Shown here: positions 17,391 through 25,757 of the stretch, piece after piece
Layout of the letters: each line of letters begins with the position of its first letter
Numbering within the stretch: the first letter of the stretch is position 1
Assembly (NCBI GenBank): GCA_021740585.1
Contig: JAIOZM010000033.1
Location: 1-42,402, forward strand
Reading direction: 5' to 3'
DNA: 42,402 bases
From: Bacteroidales bacterium
GTDB taxonomy: Bacteria; Bacteroidota; Bacteroidia; Bacteroidales; GCA-2748055
Made by a program: the position numbers and the translations under genes
The notes under the pieces: generated by a model
What the model saw: only the letters and a program-made list of their open reading frames with translations
Told to the model about the DNA's origin: nothing
Databases searched by the model: none

Positions 17391-17566
17391 AAGACTGAAG
17401 GGCTTAAACAATAATAACCACGGGTGAAACCCGTGGTAAGATGAACCTCCAAAAGGAGCCTTCCCAATATTTTTGCCTACGGCAAAAATATTGGGAAGGC
17501 AGGGGTGTTACCGTTCAATACCACGGGTTTCACCCGTGGTTATTAAAGTCTAACCCTTTCAGGGTA
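17391..17566. repeat. Nested palindromic element (REP/MITE-like)
   Basis: Perfect inverted 27-mers at 17412-17438 and 17519-17545 each contain their own hairpin (CCACGGGT-GAA-ACCCGTGG and its mirror). The centre is a perfect 20-bp stem with a TAC loop (17458-17477 / 17481-17500). The symmetry continues outward less perfectly (about 12 of 17 bases, 17391-17407 against 17548-17564). The element sits between two convergent genes. It could be a mobile REP-type cassette and a bidirectional terminator. It has no coding capacity. Confidence 0.85.
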
Positions 17567-17685
17567 AAGATAGAGCAGAAATATTAACCGTATTTTTCTT
17601 AAAAAAATCACTAATAGAATCGTAAATATAAAATGAATTCATATCCAGAGCGTCATATTACATATCTGTCCAAAACTTCCTTTGC

Positions 17686-19113
17686 TCATTTTTCCTGAAT
17701 ATGGACAAATTGAGTTTCCAAGGGATTATTGTATTCTATGGCCGTTGTTCTAATATACTCAGAAAAAAGCTCGCTATTATAATAAACAGCTCCCTCGCTC
17801 CAGGCCGAAGATAAAAGATATTCAAATGAATTATCCTTTGTTGAGTTTATCTTAAAAGTATGGTTCCCGCTTTGATCTGCCACAAATTGATAGCTCGGAT
17901 TATATTCATCCTTAACAATTAATGCCGTTCCAATAAAATCAACAATGTGTTCTTTTCTGTTGTCAATATTTTCGGGATCTTTTATGGCTTCCGGCCCACT
18001 CGATATAATAATTCCTTCTTCGTGTAAAAAGTGATCTTCATTATCCTTTTTTCGGAACCCGCATCCCATCTTCACACCTTCAATCCTGGGATTAAAAGTA
18101 GTGTATTTTACTTCTGAACGACAATAGCTCTGTTTTGCGTACACCGTATAAAATTGTTCATATTCATAAAAGCCGTTTCCCGAATCCCAATTCATTCCTT
18201 TAATTTTAATGATAGACCGAATGGGGCCGTTTACGACCACCTCATAAGCATATCTGGTATCGCTCATTTGTCCGGCATTCCACATAGATTTAGGAGCCAG
18301 CTCATCCTTAACAGGGGTAAACCGCGGCATGGAGACTGAATCCGGTTTCTCCGCAAACTCAAACAAACAAATGGCTCCGCCTCCAAAGGATCCTGCAACA
18401 CTTTGAATGTCACTTCCCCAGTCATAGTTGATTGCCGATACACTATAACCATCAAGATTTTCCATATACAAATGATTCGACATTAGCACCGGTTTTCTTT
18501 TAGCATATACATCACAACTATTGGCAAACCAAATTTTCCATCCTACATTTTCACTTTCCCAGAATGGCATTTGATGACGACAGTAGCTGCCAATATTTGC
18601 ATGGGTATAATGCTTATTCCAGCCCCGAATATTTTCACCAATATAGATGTAAATTGTTTTGACGGAATTGGCTTTTATATCGGTTTGAAAAAACAGTTCA
18701 TCCCAAATACCATCTTTATCCAAATCGTCCAATTGATGAAAGATAGCATGACCATTAGTTTCTGCAAGCATTTGATGTCCTCCCTGTAATCGAAGCAATT
18801 CTTCTGATGGTCCTTCATACGGAGGCAGTTCCGGATCAACTACCGTCACCCACATCTCATGTAAATCGGGCATAGGAAAGTTTTCACGTTTAATCGTTAC
18901 CGGACAATTCTTCCGGTCGAAATCAAGATTATTGACGACTTTAAATTCTATTCGTTGCTTTGGTTTAAATTTGCCTTGAGTATACCAGTCTTCATTCAAT
19001 TCCTCAGAATTAATACTTTGAAACCTATTCAACACGGTATTATCAAAGTGGTATGAATGCCCGTTTAAACTTACTGTAGATAAAAAGAAAAATAAGATTA
19101 TTCTTGGTCTCAT
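17686..19113 (-). CDS. DUF4861-type secreted protein
   Basis: A 475-residue protein with a signal peptide ending near SLNGHSYH (about residue 20). The body matches my memory of DUF4861, a family often found beside uronate-polymer lyases: a beta-sandwich start (KQRIEFKVVNN; NCPVTIKRENFPMPDLHEMWVTV), then GWKIWFANSCDVYAKRKPVL (about 192-211) and YDWGSDIQSVAGSFGGGAICL (about 228-248), followed by a second sandwich half. The activity of the family is not settled to my knowledge; a sugar-modifying or sugar-binding role is possible. Its last residues (HIQEK) do not form a T9SS tail. It is the last gene of the minus-strand operon, 61 bp after the esterase gene. Confidence 0.65.
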   Translation of the reverse strand: MRPRIILFFFLSTVSLNGHSYHFDNTVLNRFQSINSEELNEDWYTQGKFKPKQRIEFKVVNNLDFDRKNCPVTIKRENFPMPDLHEMWVTVVDPELPPYEGPSEELLRLQGGHQMLAETNGHAIFHQLDDLDKDGIWDELFFQTDIKANSVKTIYIYIGENIRGWNKHYTHANIGSYCRHQMPFWESENVGWKIWFANSCDVYAKRKPVLMSNHLYMENLDGYSVSAINYDWGSDIQSVAGSFGGGAICLFEFAEKPDSVSMPRFTPVKDELAPKSMWNAGQMSDTRYAYEVVVNGPIRSIIKIKGMNWDSGNGFYEYEQFYTVYAKQSYCRSEVKYTTFNPRIEGVKMGCGFRKKDNEDHFLHEEGIIISSGPEAIKDPENIDNRKEHIVDFIGTALIVKDEYNPSYQFVADQSGNHTFKINSTKDNSFEYLLSSAWSEGAVYYNSELFSEYIRTTAIEYNNPLETQFVHIQEK

Positions 19114-19174
19114 ATTTATTGATTTTCTGTCTCTGAAACAGCCAGCGGCTGATTAGCTGTAAATAAAATTTTCT

Positions 19175-22100
19175 TTACTTACTCTTAACAAACTTTCTAA
19201 CTACTAATTTTTCATCATCCAACAATTGCAATGAATAAATTCCTTCCGGAATATGACTTAGGTCAATGGTTTCGATTTCCATTGGTGAATTCATTAATCG
19301 AACCACTTGTCCCGAACTGTTATAAATCAATAATTTGGCAAATGCATTTTCTGAGTATATATTCAAGAATTGGGTTACCGGATTAGGGTATATTGAAATA
19401 ATATCAGCTGCTAAAGTTGATTCTTTCACATTTATAATTAAACTATCGATCACGGTTTCTACTTCCACCTGAAGAGAAATTTCATCTTCGACGGGAGTCA
19501 GATAAATAGTAAATTCTTTTGTACCTGCCGCACTGACTGAATCAACGCCATTGACAGACAATCTGCTAATCAATACGTTATTGGGCACTTTAAAACTAAT
19601 GGCAGTTTCCTCATTCTTTGGTTCCGTAAAAGAATGAATAATTCCAGTCTTCACACTTTCATTATTTATCATCAAATCGCTATCACCACTATAAATAACC
19701 TTTATAATTGACACTTCTATTCCATATTCAGAGCTCAGCATATTTTGAGCATATCGATTACCGAGTAATATCTGTGATTCTAAATTAAAATGTGTATCGT
19801 CTCCAATGCTTGTCAGCTCCGAATTGCCTACAAATGCTGAGTTGGGAATATGATCCGCAATAGTTGGGATTACTGCATTTATGGCTTCATATTTCGGAGA
19901 TGACTCGCCATCTTTTGTCCAGCCTCCCATCTGACCTGCTATAAAGGGCACATCTCCAAGTTCAGCACGCAGAGCGTCTACCAGTGTAGACAGCTTGCCC
20001 ATATAGGAACCCGATTGGGAGTTGTCGGACTCTCCCTGATGCCATATAATTCCTTTTACAGATCCGAAATCGCTCAGTCCAATTATTCGCTCCATAATGT
20101 CGTCATGATACTCACCCCCTACGTTAAAACCAGAAATAGTTGTTCCCCCTCTTGCATTTACCACCATCCCAATGGGCTTGGTAAGGTGTTTCTCCATTGC
20201 TTTGGCAAATGAATATGAAGGTCCAACTTGTTGTATACTGGCATCCTTTCTTATATTTGAGTAAAGGTTGAATGGATTTTTGGCCTCAATCCAATTGCTG
20301 TAATCATCTAGTAATTTGACGTTGGGAATCACAGCGCTAACTTCATCCGTGATTGGCGCCCTGCCAGCCATATTTGACTGCCCGAGTGCGATGAATATAT
20401 CCATGGCAGGAATTTTAGTGAAAACCACCTTGTAGGTTTTGGTTTGCATACCATTTCCGGAAGTTACTTGTATAGTAGTCGTTCTTTCCTCTTCGGTTCC
20501 ATTTAGATTGCTGCAATTGGTGATTTCAACATTTGACACCACACTAACAGGCTCAGCTTCCAAAATAACAGTTACAACATTCATTGGAAGTTGTACTTCA
20601 ACAGTAAGTAAATCCGGATTAAACCCATTTACAGCTTCCCCATTTACCAGTATTCCATAAAGAGACGCATCTGTATAAGACGACCAATCGGAATAATCGT
20701 AGAGTGAAATCCAGTCGTCAGTCTTAAATGGAGAAGCAGGAAGATCTTCTGAATTAGCCAAATTACAGCTGGGATTCTTTGCCCAGGCATACCGCACAGC
20801 TACCGGATCCGAAACTTGGCTACTCTTCACAATCACGGTACTATCATTTAAGATTGTGCCCACACCGGCTTTGAAATTTTTGGAAATATCGGCTATAACA
20901 AATCCTTTTAGGGTACCATTATCTATAGTTTTTAAGCCTGTTCCAACATTTGAGAAAACTATAAATACCGTATCATTTCTCACATAATTCCTTTTTGGGA
21001 AAGGACTGGTGCCGGTAATTGCTTCAGAATAACAGTTTTCTCTTGATAACAAAGCAAGCCGATGTCCGATTGGCTTCTTATTTTTGGGATGAATCCTGAT
21101 ACTGGCATCCGGATTATCGGGATCTTCGTTGGTATCAATACTAACCACCATCCCGATGTTTTCAATATCTTCATCGAGTAATTCCAGTTGTTGATTTCTC
21201 ACATCCTGCCAGTTGCCTTCTTCGTAAAGGATATTCCCAGTTAATCCCATATTAAACAACTGAACATAATAGAATGGCAGATTGCCCATATCCCATTTTG
21301 TACGCCAATCTTTAATCAGGTATTTCATCATACTTGTATACTCCAGAGCACGTTTGGTGTTGCTCTCGCCTTGATAGAATATAAATCCCTTGATTGGATA
21401 CTTAATCAGCGGGTTTATTTGACCGTTGTAATTTATTGATGGATAATTATTGCTCGCATCACTTGCAGCTGGGTTCTTTAATTCCTTCCTTTCCTTCACC
21501 CTGTGTAAAGCAAATTCGGTATTGATAATATCAGGACTCATCCATGTTTCTAATTCTGTTCCTCCCCGATATGATTCAAGAAGACCGATCGGTATATTTT
21601 GAGTCTGCAAAAGATCCAGTGCGTATATATAAGCTACTGCGGAGGTTTTATCCATAGCAACTGCACTATCGCAGACAAGCCAATATCCCGAAGATGGATT
21701 GACTGTTTCCAATGGGATCTCAGAGGGTTGATAACTTGTTTTAAAGACACGAATTTCCGGATAATCATTTGCCGCCGCGGCCACTTGTTCTCCATCAGGT
21801 AAATGTTCTACTCTTTTTTCCATATTGGATTGACCACCAACAAACCAAACATCACCGCATAATACATTAGTTAGCTCTACCTTACTTTCAGCTTGATCTT
21901 TAACCATAAAAGTGATGGTATAAGGATCAAAACTTGCTGATTGTTCAGGAAATTCAACACTCCATTTCCCATATGAATCACTTAACACAGATTCGGTTAT
22001 CTTTTCAGTGGAGTTCTCTAAAGTCGCTATTATGTTGGTTTGAGGAACAGTTTCTCCCCAAAACCTCACAGGGATATGTTGTTGAAAAATCATATTTGAG

Positions 22101-23413
22101 CTTAAGAATTGCGGAAGCATAATTTTGTCAATCAGAGATTCCTGGTCTGAGGTCAGGGCGATATCGTCTAACATGGTACGTGGAATAGTCGAAGTGCCCG
22201 AATATCTGAATCTCAGCTTAACAGGGCCTTCTGAATGAATGGGAATTTCCAGCATAGCCAATGCATCACCCGCATCTTCTGTGACATAGGCGGGAATTTC
22301 TCCATCTGCAGGCAACCATGTCTTAATTTCAATCCATGTTGAACCTTCATCCAGACTTTTCTCCAAAATAAGAGATTCATCAGAAGATAAAGAGAATTTG
22401 GCTGCAAAGGACAAAACACCTGCAGAAGAGAGTGTTGGAGTTGTTAAATATCCTTCACCATTTGAGCTGCTATTATATATCCTAAAACCATTATTTCCAG
22501 GATAAAGCCCATATTCACCTCTGGATGAAGAGGCATAATAGCCTCCGCCAGCCGACCAATCAGTTGGCTTCGAAGATGCGCTTCCTAAAAATCCAATCTT
22601 AAATTGATAAACAGACCTGGCAACCACAACACGGTATGTTTTCGTGCTTACACCATCCGCTGCCAAAATTGTAACATCAACTGTATCGGCACCACCTGAA
22701 GGTGGATACAATGATCCATCTATTATTACAGAAGCCTCAGGATGAACAGGTTCAGCCAGTATGTTAATCAATGCACTTACTGAAACAGAATCATTAGCCA
22801 CATAAATACCTGAACCAGGCACTGATTCAGTAAATATCAGTTCCTCATCAGACACTGTTAAGGTACTGGAAAATATCCTGGATAAATCAACATTACTTTC
22901 ATCAGGTATTATCTGGCTAAGTGAAACATCGTCAAGGATGAAGGGATAATCTCCATTATCTACCGCATCTACAACACTTTTAAACTGAATGATTACAGCC
23001 ACATCTTCAGTATTTAAACTAATGGTTTCCGTAATCAAGTCATCCGGATCTGCGTCCAGCTCATCATATGTTACAGACCAAAGCGTACTCCAGGTAGCTC
23101 CATTATCGCTACTGGTTAAGACTGAAAACACAGAACTCGCGGTTGCCGTACCTTTTTTCAAGGAAAATGTAAGGTCTCCTGCCCAGCTATAAGCCTGGTT
23201 TGTAGTTAAAGTAGCCGTTTCGTCTCTGAATTTTGCTGCCTTCAGACCGCTTATTGCACCAGCTGTCTGGGCAACACCAGTACCACCGGTAATCCAACCG
23301 GGAAAATTGTCGCTGGAACCTTCCTCGAAGCCTTCATCAAAGTAATTTTGACTAAAAGATAAGGTCCACTGAGCCATCAATAAAAAGAAAAATAAAATAA
23401 ATCCTTGTCGCAT
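19175..23413 (-). CDS. Giant double carbohydrate acetylesterase with T9SS tail
   Basis: A 1412-residue secreted protein. Order: signal peptide (1-21); jelly-roll domain (about 23-165); cadherin-like beta-sandwich (about 170-265, ending STKTYRVVV); second jelly-roll (about 270-425); sialate O-acetylesterase (SASA, SGNH-type) domain 1 (about 430-900); second cadherin-like sandwich (about 905-1000, ending TKTYKVVF); SASA domain 2 (about 1003-1235); linker domain; T9SS sorting domain (about 1338-1412, starting ISIYPNPVTQFLNI). Esterase 1 has GGQSNM (nucleophile Ser529), FYQGES (680-684) and His775. Esterase 2 has LGQSNM (Ser1013), WHQGES (1124-1129) and the DDTH motif (Asp1205/His1208). Both sites look intact, so it should remove O-acetyl groups at the cell surface, clearing the polymer for the lyases encoded next to it. 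The gene lies 17 bp after the upstream heparinase-like gene. Confidence 0.9.
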   Translation of the reverse strand: MRQGFILFFFLLMAQWTLSFSQNYFDEGFEEGSSDNFPGWITGGTGVAQTAGAISGLKAAKFRDETATLTTNQAYSWAGDLTFSLKKGTATASSVFSVLTSSDNGATWSTLWSVTYDELDADPDDLITETISLNTEDVAVIIQFKSVVDAVDNGDYPFILDDVSLSQIIPDESNVDLSRIFSSTLTVSDEELIFTESVPGSGIYVANDSVSVSALINILAEPVHPEASVIIDGSLYPPSGGADTVDVTILAADGVSTKTYRVVVARSVYQFKIGFLGSASSKPTDWSAGGGYYASSSRGEYGLYPGNNGFRIYNSSSNGEGYLTTPTLSSAGVLSFAAKFSLSSDESLILEKSLDEGSTWIEIKTWLPADGEIPAYVTEDAGDALAMLEIPIHSEGPVKLRFRYSGTSTIPRTMLDDIALTSDQESLIDKIMLPQFLSSNMIFQQHIPVRFWGETVPQTNIIATLENSTEKITESVLSDSYGKWSVEFPEQSASFDPYTITFMVKDQAESKVELTNVLCGDVWFVGGQSNMEKRVEHLPDGEQVAAAANDYPEIRVFKTSYQPSEIPLETVNPSSGYWLVCDSAVAMDKTSAVAYIYALDLLQTQNIPIGLLESYRGGTELETWMSPDIINTEFALHRVKERKELKNPAASDASNNYPSINYNGQINPLIKYPIKGFIFYQGESNTKRALEYTSMMKYLIKDWRTKWDMGNLPFYYVQLFNMGLTGNILYEEGNWQDVRNQQLELLDEDIENIGMVVSIDTNEDPDNPDASIRIHPKNKKPIGHRLALLSRENCYSEAITGTSPFPKRNYVRNDTVFIVFSNVGTGLKTIDNGTLKGFVIADISKNFKAGVGTILNDSTVIVKSSQVSDPVAVRYAWAKNPSCNLANSEDLPASPFKTDDWISLYDYSDWSSYTDASLYGILVNGEAVNGFNPDLLTVEVQLPMNVVTVILEAEPVSVVSNVEITNCSNLNGTEEERTTTIQVTSGNGMQTKTYKVVFTKIPAMDIFIALGQSNMAGRAPITDEVSAVIPNVKLLDDYSNWIEAKNPFNLYSNIRKDASIQQVGPSYSFAKAMEKHLTKPIGMVVNARGGTTISGFNVGGEYHDDIMERIIGLSDFGSVKGIIWHQGESDNSQSGSYMGKLSTLVDALRAELGDVPFIAGQMGGWTKDGESSPKYEAINAVIPTIADHIPNSAFVGNSELTSIGDDTHFNLESQILLGNRYAQNMLSSEYGIEVSIIKVIYSGDSDLMINNESVKTGIIHSFTEPKNEETAISFKVPNNVLISRLSVNGVDSVSAAGTKEFTIYLTPVEDEISLQVEVETVIDSLIINVKESTLAADIISIYPNPVTQFLNIYSENAFAKLLIYNSSGQVVRLMNSPMEIETIDLSHIPEGIYSLQLLDDEKLVVRKFVKSK

Positions 23414-23430
23414 ATCGTTTGATTTTTTGT

Positions 23431-25590
23431 CTACTGAACCGCCAATAGTTGATTTCCACTATATAAAATTTTCTCATCAAAGTCTTCACCGGAAATATGA
23501 ATAGTTTCGCTACCGAATTCAACTTTATAAGGCTGGGCAAGTTTTCTAAGCTGGTGCACAACTATAAATTTTGTGGAACTACAATTACGTCTCACAATAA
23601 GCACCGGTTTTGACATTTTTCTGATATTTTCTGGTGTTTCGTCCCAGCCTGAATCAACATACAATGGAGTATTTGTTTTAAACACTTCCGTTCCTTCTTC
23701 AGGTCCAACATAGATTTTTACCCGCTTCTCTGATTCTGTCCCGAAATATGCCTCCCAATCTTTGTTTACAATACCTCTTTCACCCTTTCTTAACCATTCA
23801 TTCCCTTCTGATTTAGCTTCTGAATCAATGGGAGCCAGATTATAGTCTTCACTGAAATTATTATATTCACTCATCTCAATGGGGGTTTCAAAAATCAAAT
23901 CATCCTCCTCATGCAAGATATAATCATAAGTATGTATTTCATCGCTTTTACATTCAAAAATATCAATCAGATAATCATCTGTGAGACCAAGTGTTCGCCT
24001 TTGGTTTACACCATTATAGATAGATCCCTCGAGGGAGATCGTTTTCATTCGGCCACTATTTTCAATTTCAGAAAAGACAATATCGTTGAATTCATCAACG
24101 CTCTGTGGAAGTTGATACCTTCTCTTATCTGGTCCTTTTTTATCCACTACAACCGTATTATGACCCAAACTGTAATGAGAAATTGGGGTTTTATTACGAT
24201 TATTCCTTGAAGGTCTAGGCGCCAGATAGTTCCAGCCCAGGTCCCAGTCAAGATAAATCATTTTCCCGTTTGCAAAGAGGTCGATGTGGAAAGGATCATC
24301 GTTACCGTGGTATTGAGTGGTATTTCCATTTCGAATATGTAGAACATTATTTTTCCCTTCCCAATAGTCTTTACCCTCAACGGTGCTGATCAGGGCGTGT
24401 CCGTATTCCTGGAAAACAGAGCTTTGAAAAGAGGGGACTTCTTCGTTTTCCAGGGGTATTCCATGAGTAAGGGTATTATCACCCCATACGGTCACATCCA
24501 AACTTAAACGATCTGCCTGTTTATTAATCAGCCAGGCATATTTTGGATCTTTGTAAGCTTTATAAAATATTTCAAATTTGTCTGTTACGCGATCGGTCGG
24601 ATCGTTAAACAGATTTCCTCCGCTAACTATATTTCTGTCTATTTCTCCATTAGAATTTACGATAGCCCTATAAGCTCCGTCTCCATTAGAAGCAAGTAAA
24701 CCTTGCGGATAAGTTAATTCAAACCATCCATCAATCATAGCTTTCATAGAGCCTCCACCCGGAGATACATATTGGTATAAATCGTCGTATTCATTTAGCC
24801 TTGAAGCTTCAGCCAATAAACTCATTGCACATAATACATAGGAATTTGAGTAAGCCATTGGTTCAGGCCAAAACTTTCCATCCCTTAATTTTTTATCAAG
24901 TGCCGATTTCAAGCCAAATTTACCATTAATAGAACGATCAATAGCTTCTTCATTCGATGTTAAAAACCCCATGACACCCATTGCTGATATACTCCAAAAT
25001 TGAGTATTTCCCAATCGACCGATAAATTTATCCTCATATTGAAAATACTGCTGTGTAATTTCGTTAAAACGGATCATTAAACCATCCTTGATAGAGCTCA
25101 TTAGTGGATGGTTCTTAACCAGATCCCATGCCCAGAAATAATTCATTCTTGACATACCCCATGACCAGATTTCCTTGCTTACCGGCAATCCTGTTTTATT
25201 GTAGGGGATTTCTATCTTGTCCAGCTTAAATTCTTTTGTCAGATGTTCTTTAATCTGAATCAGGTTTGTTTCGTCACCGGTGAGCCTATAATATATTGCA
25301 ATATATTTCAAATATTGTCCGGTTGTCCATTGGCGCCAGTTATTCTTCCAGGCTTTTTCATAAAATTCTTCTTCCGTTTTTGAAGCATTAAGCTTTAGAA
25401 CCTCGAAACGACGCTTTGCCCAATCATACTTTCTGATATTTCTTTTAATTCCTTCAATATCATTGCTATTGAGAAAAAGGCGTTCATCACCGCCATATAT
25501 AGTATTCCCGTTATTTGAGATGCAACTTACAGGTAATAAAAGAGCCCCGGATGATAATATTCCCAGCTTTGTAAATTCTCTTCTTTTCAT
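23431..25590 (-). CDS. Heparinase II/III-like lyase, Tat-type lipoprotein
   Basis: A 719-residue protein. The N-terminus combines a twin-arginine motif (KRREFTKLG) with a lipobox (LLPVSC, Cys23), so Tat export of a folded lipoprotein is plausible. An alpha toroid covers about 50-400, including GNTQFW (194-199), and a beta-sandwich covers about 410-715. Candidate metal ligands are His428 (TTQYHGNDD), Asp448 (YLDWD) and His477 (SLGHNT); the spacing from the first His to Asp (20) is the same as in the lipoprotein paralog at 15498-17372. The first His of the family's His-x-His pair is Gln426 here. It should cleave a uronate-containing polymer or oligomer. It is followed 17 bp later by the esterase gene, and a 167-bp gap separates it from the upstream lyase-like gene. 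Confidence 0.85.
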   Translation of the reverse strand: MKRREFTKLGILSSGALLLPVSCISNNGNTIYGGDERLFLNSNDIEGIKRNIRKYDWAKRRFEVLKLNASKTEEEFYEKAWKNNWRQWTTGQYLKYIAIYYRLTGDETNLIQIKEHLTKEFKLDKIEIPYNKTGLPVSKEIWSWGMSRMNYFWAWDLVKNHPLMSSIKDGLMIRFNEITQQYFQYEDKFIGRLGNTQFWSISAMGVMGFLTSNEEAIDRSINGKFGLKSALDKKLRDGKFWPEPMAYSNSYVLCAMSLLAEASRLNEYDDLYQYVSPGGGSMKAMIDGWFELTYPQGLLASNGDGAYRAIVNSNGEIDRNIVSGGNLFNDPTDRVTDKFEIFYKAYKDPKYAWLINKQADRLSLDVTVWGDNTLTHGIPLENEEVPSFQSSVFQEYGHALISTVEGKDYWEGKNNVLHIRNGNTTQYHGNDDPFHIDLFANGKMIYLDWDLGWNYLAPRPSRNNRNKTPISHYSLGHNTVVVDKKGPDKRRYQLPQSVDEFNDIVFSEIENSGRMKTISLEGSIYNGVNQRRTLGLTDDYLIDIFECKSDEIHTYDYILHEEDDLIFETPIEMSEYNNFSEDYNLAPIDSEAKSEGNEWLRKGERGIVNKDWEAYFGTESEKRVKIYVGPEEGTEVFKTNTPLYVDSGWDETPENIRKMSKPVLIVRRNCSSTKFIVVHQLRKLAQPYKVEFGSETIHISGEDFDEKILYSGNQLLAVQ

Positions 25591-25757
25591 TTGGGTATTT
25601 TTTTAAGGTTTAAGCTATCTCTTCTTTTCCTGATGAATTAAGGTTTTATTTTGAACCAATTGATTAAAAAATAACGGATAGATAATCTGAAGTGTTTCAT
25701 AATCAATTGATTTATAGTTTTTCCTGATCTGTTTTTTCAAACATTAAATAATTTATG

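Noticed and set aside
25657-25709. 9-bp inverted repeat CAATTGATT / AATCAATTG between the two lyase-like genes
   Set aside because: Short, AT-rich and 35 bp apart; expected by chance in this base composition.
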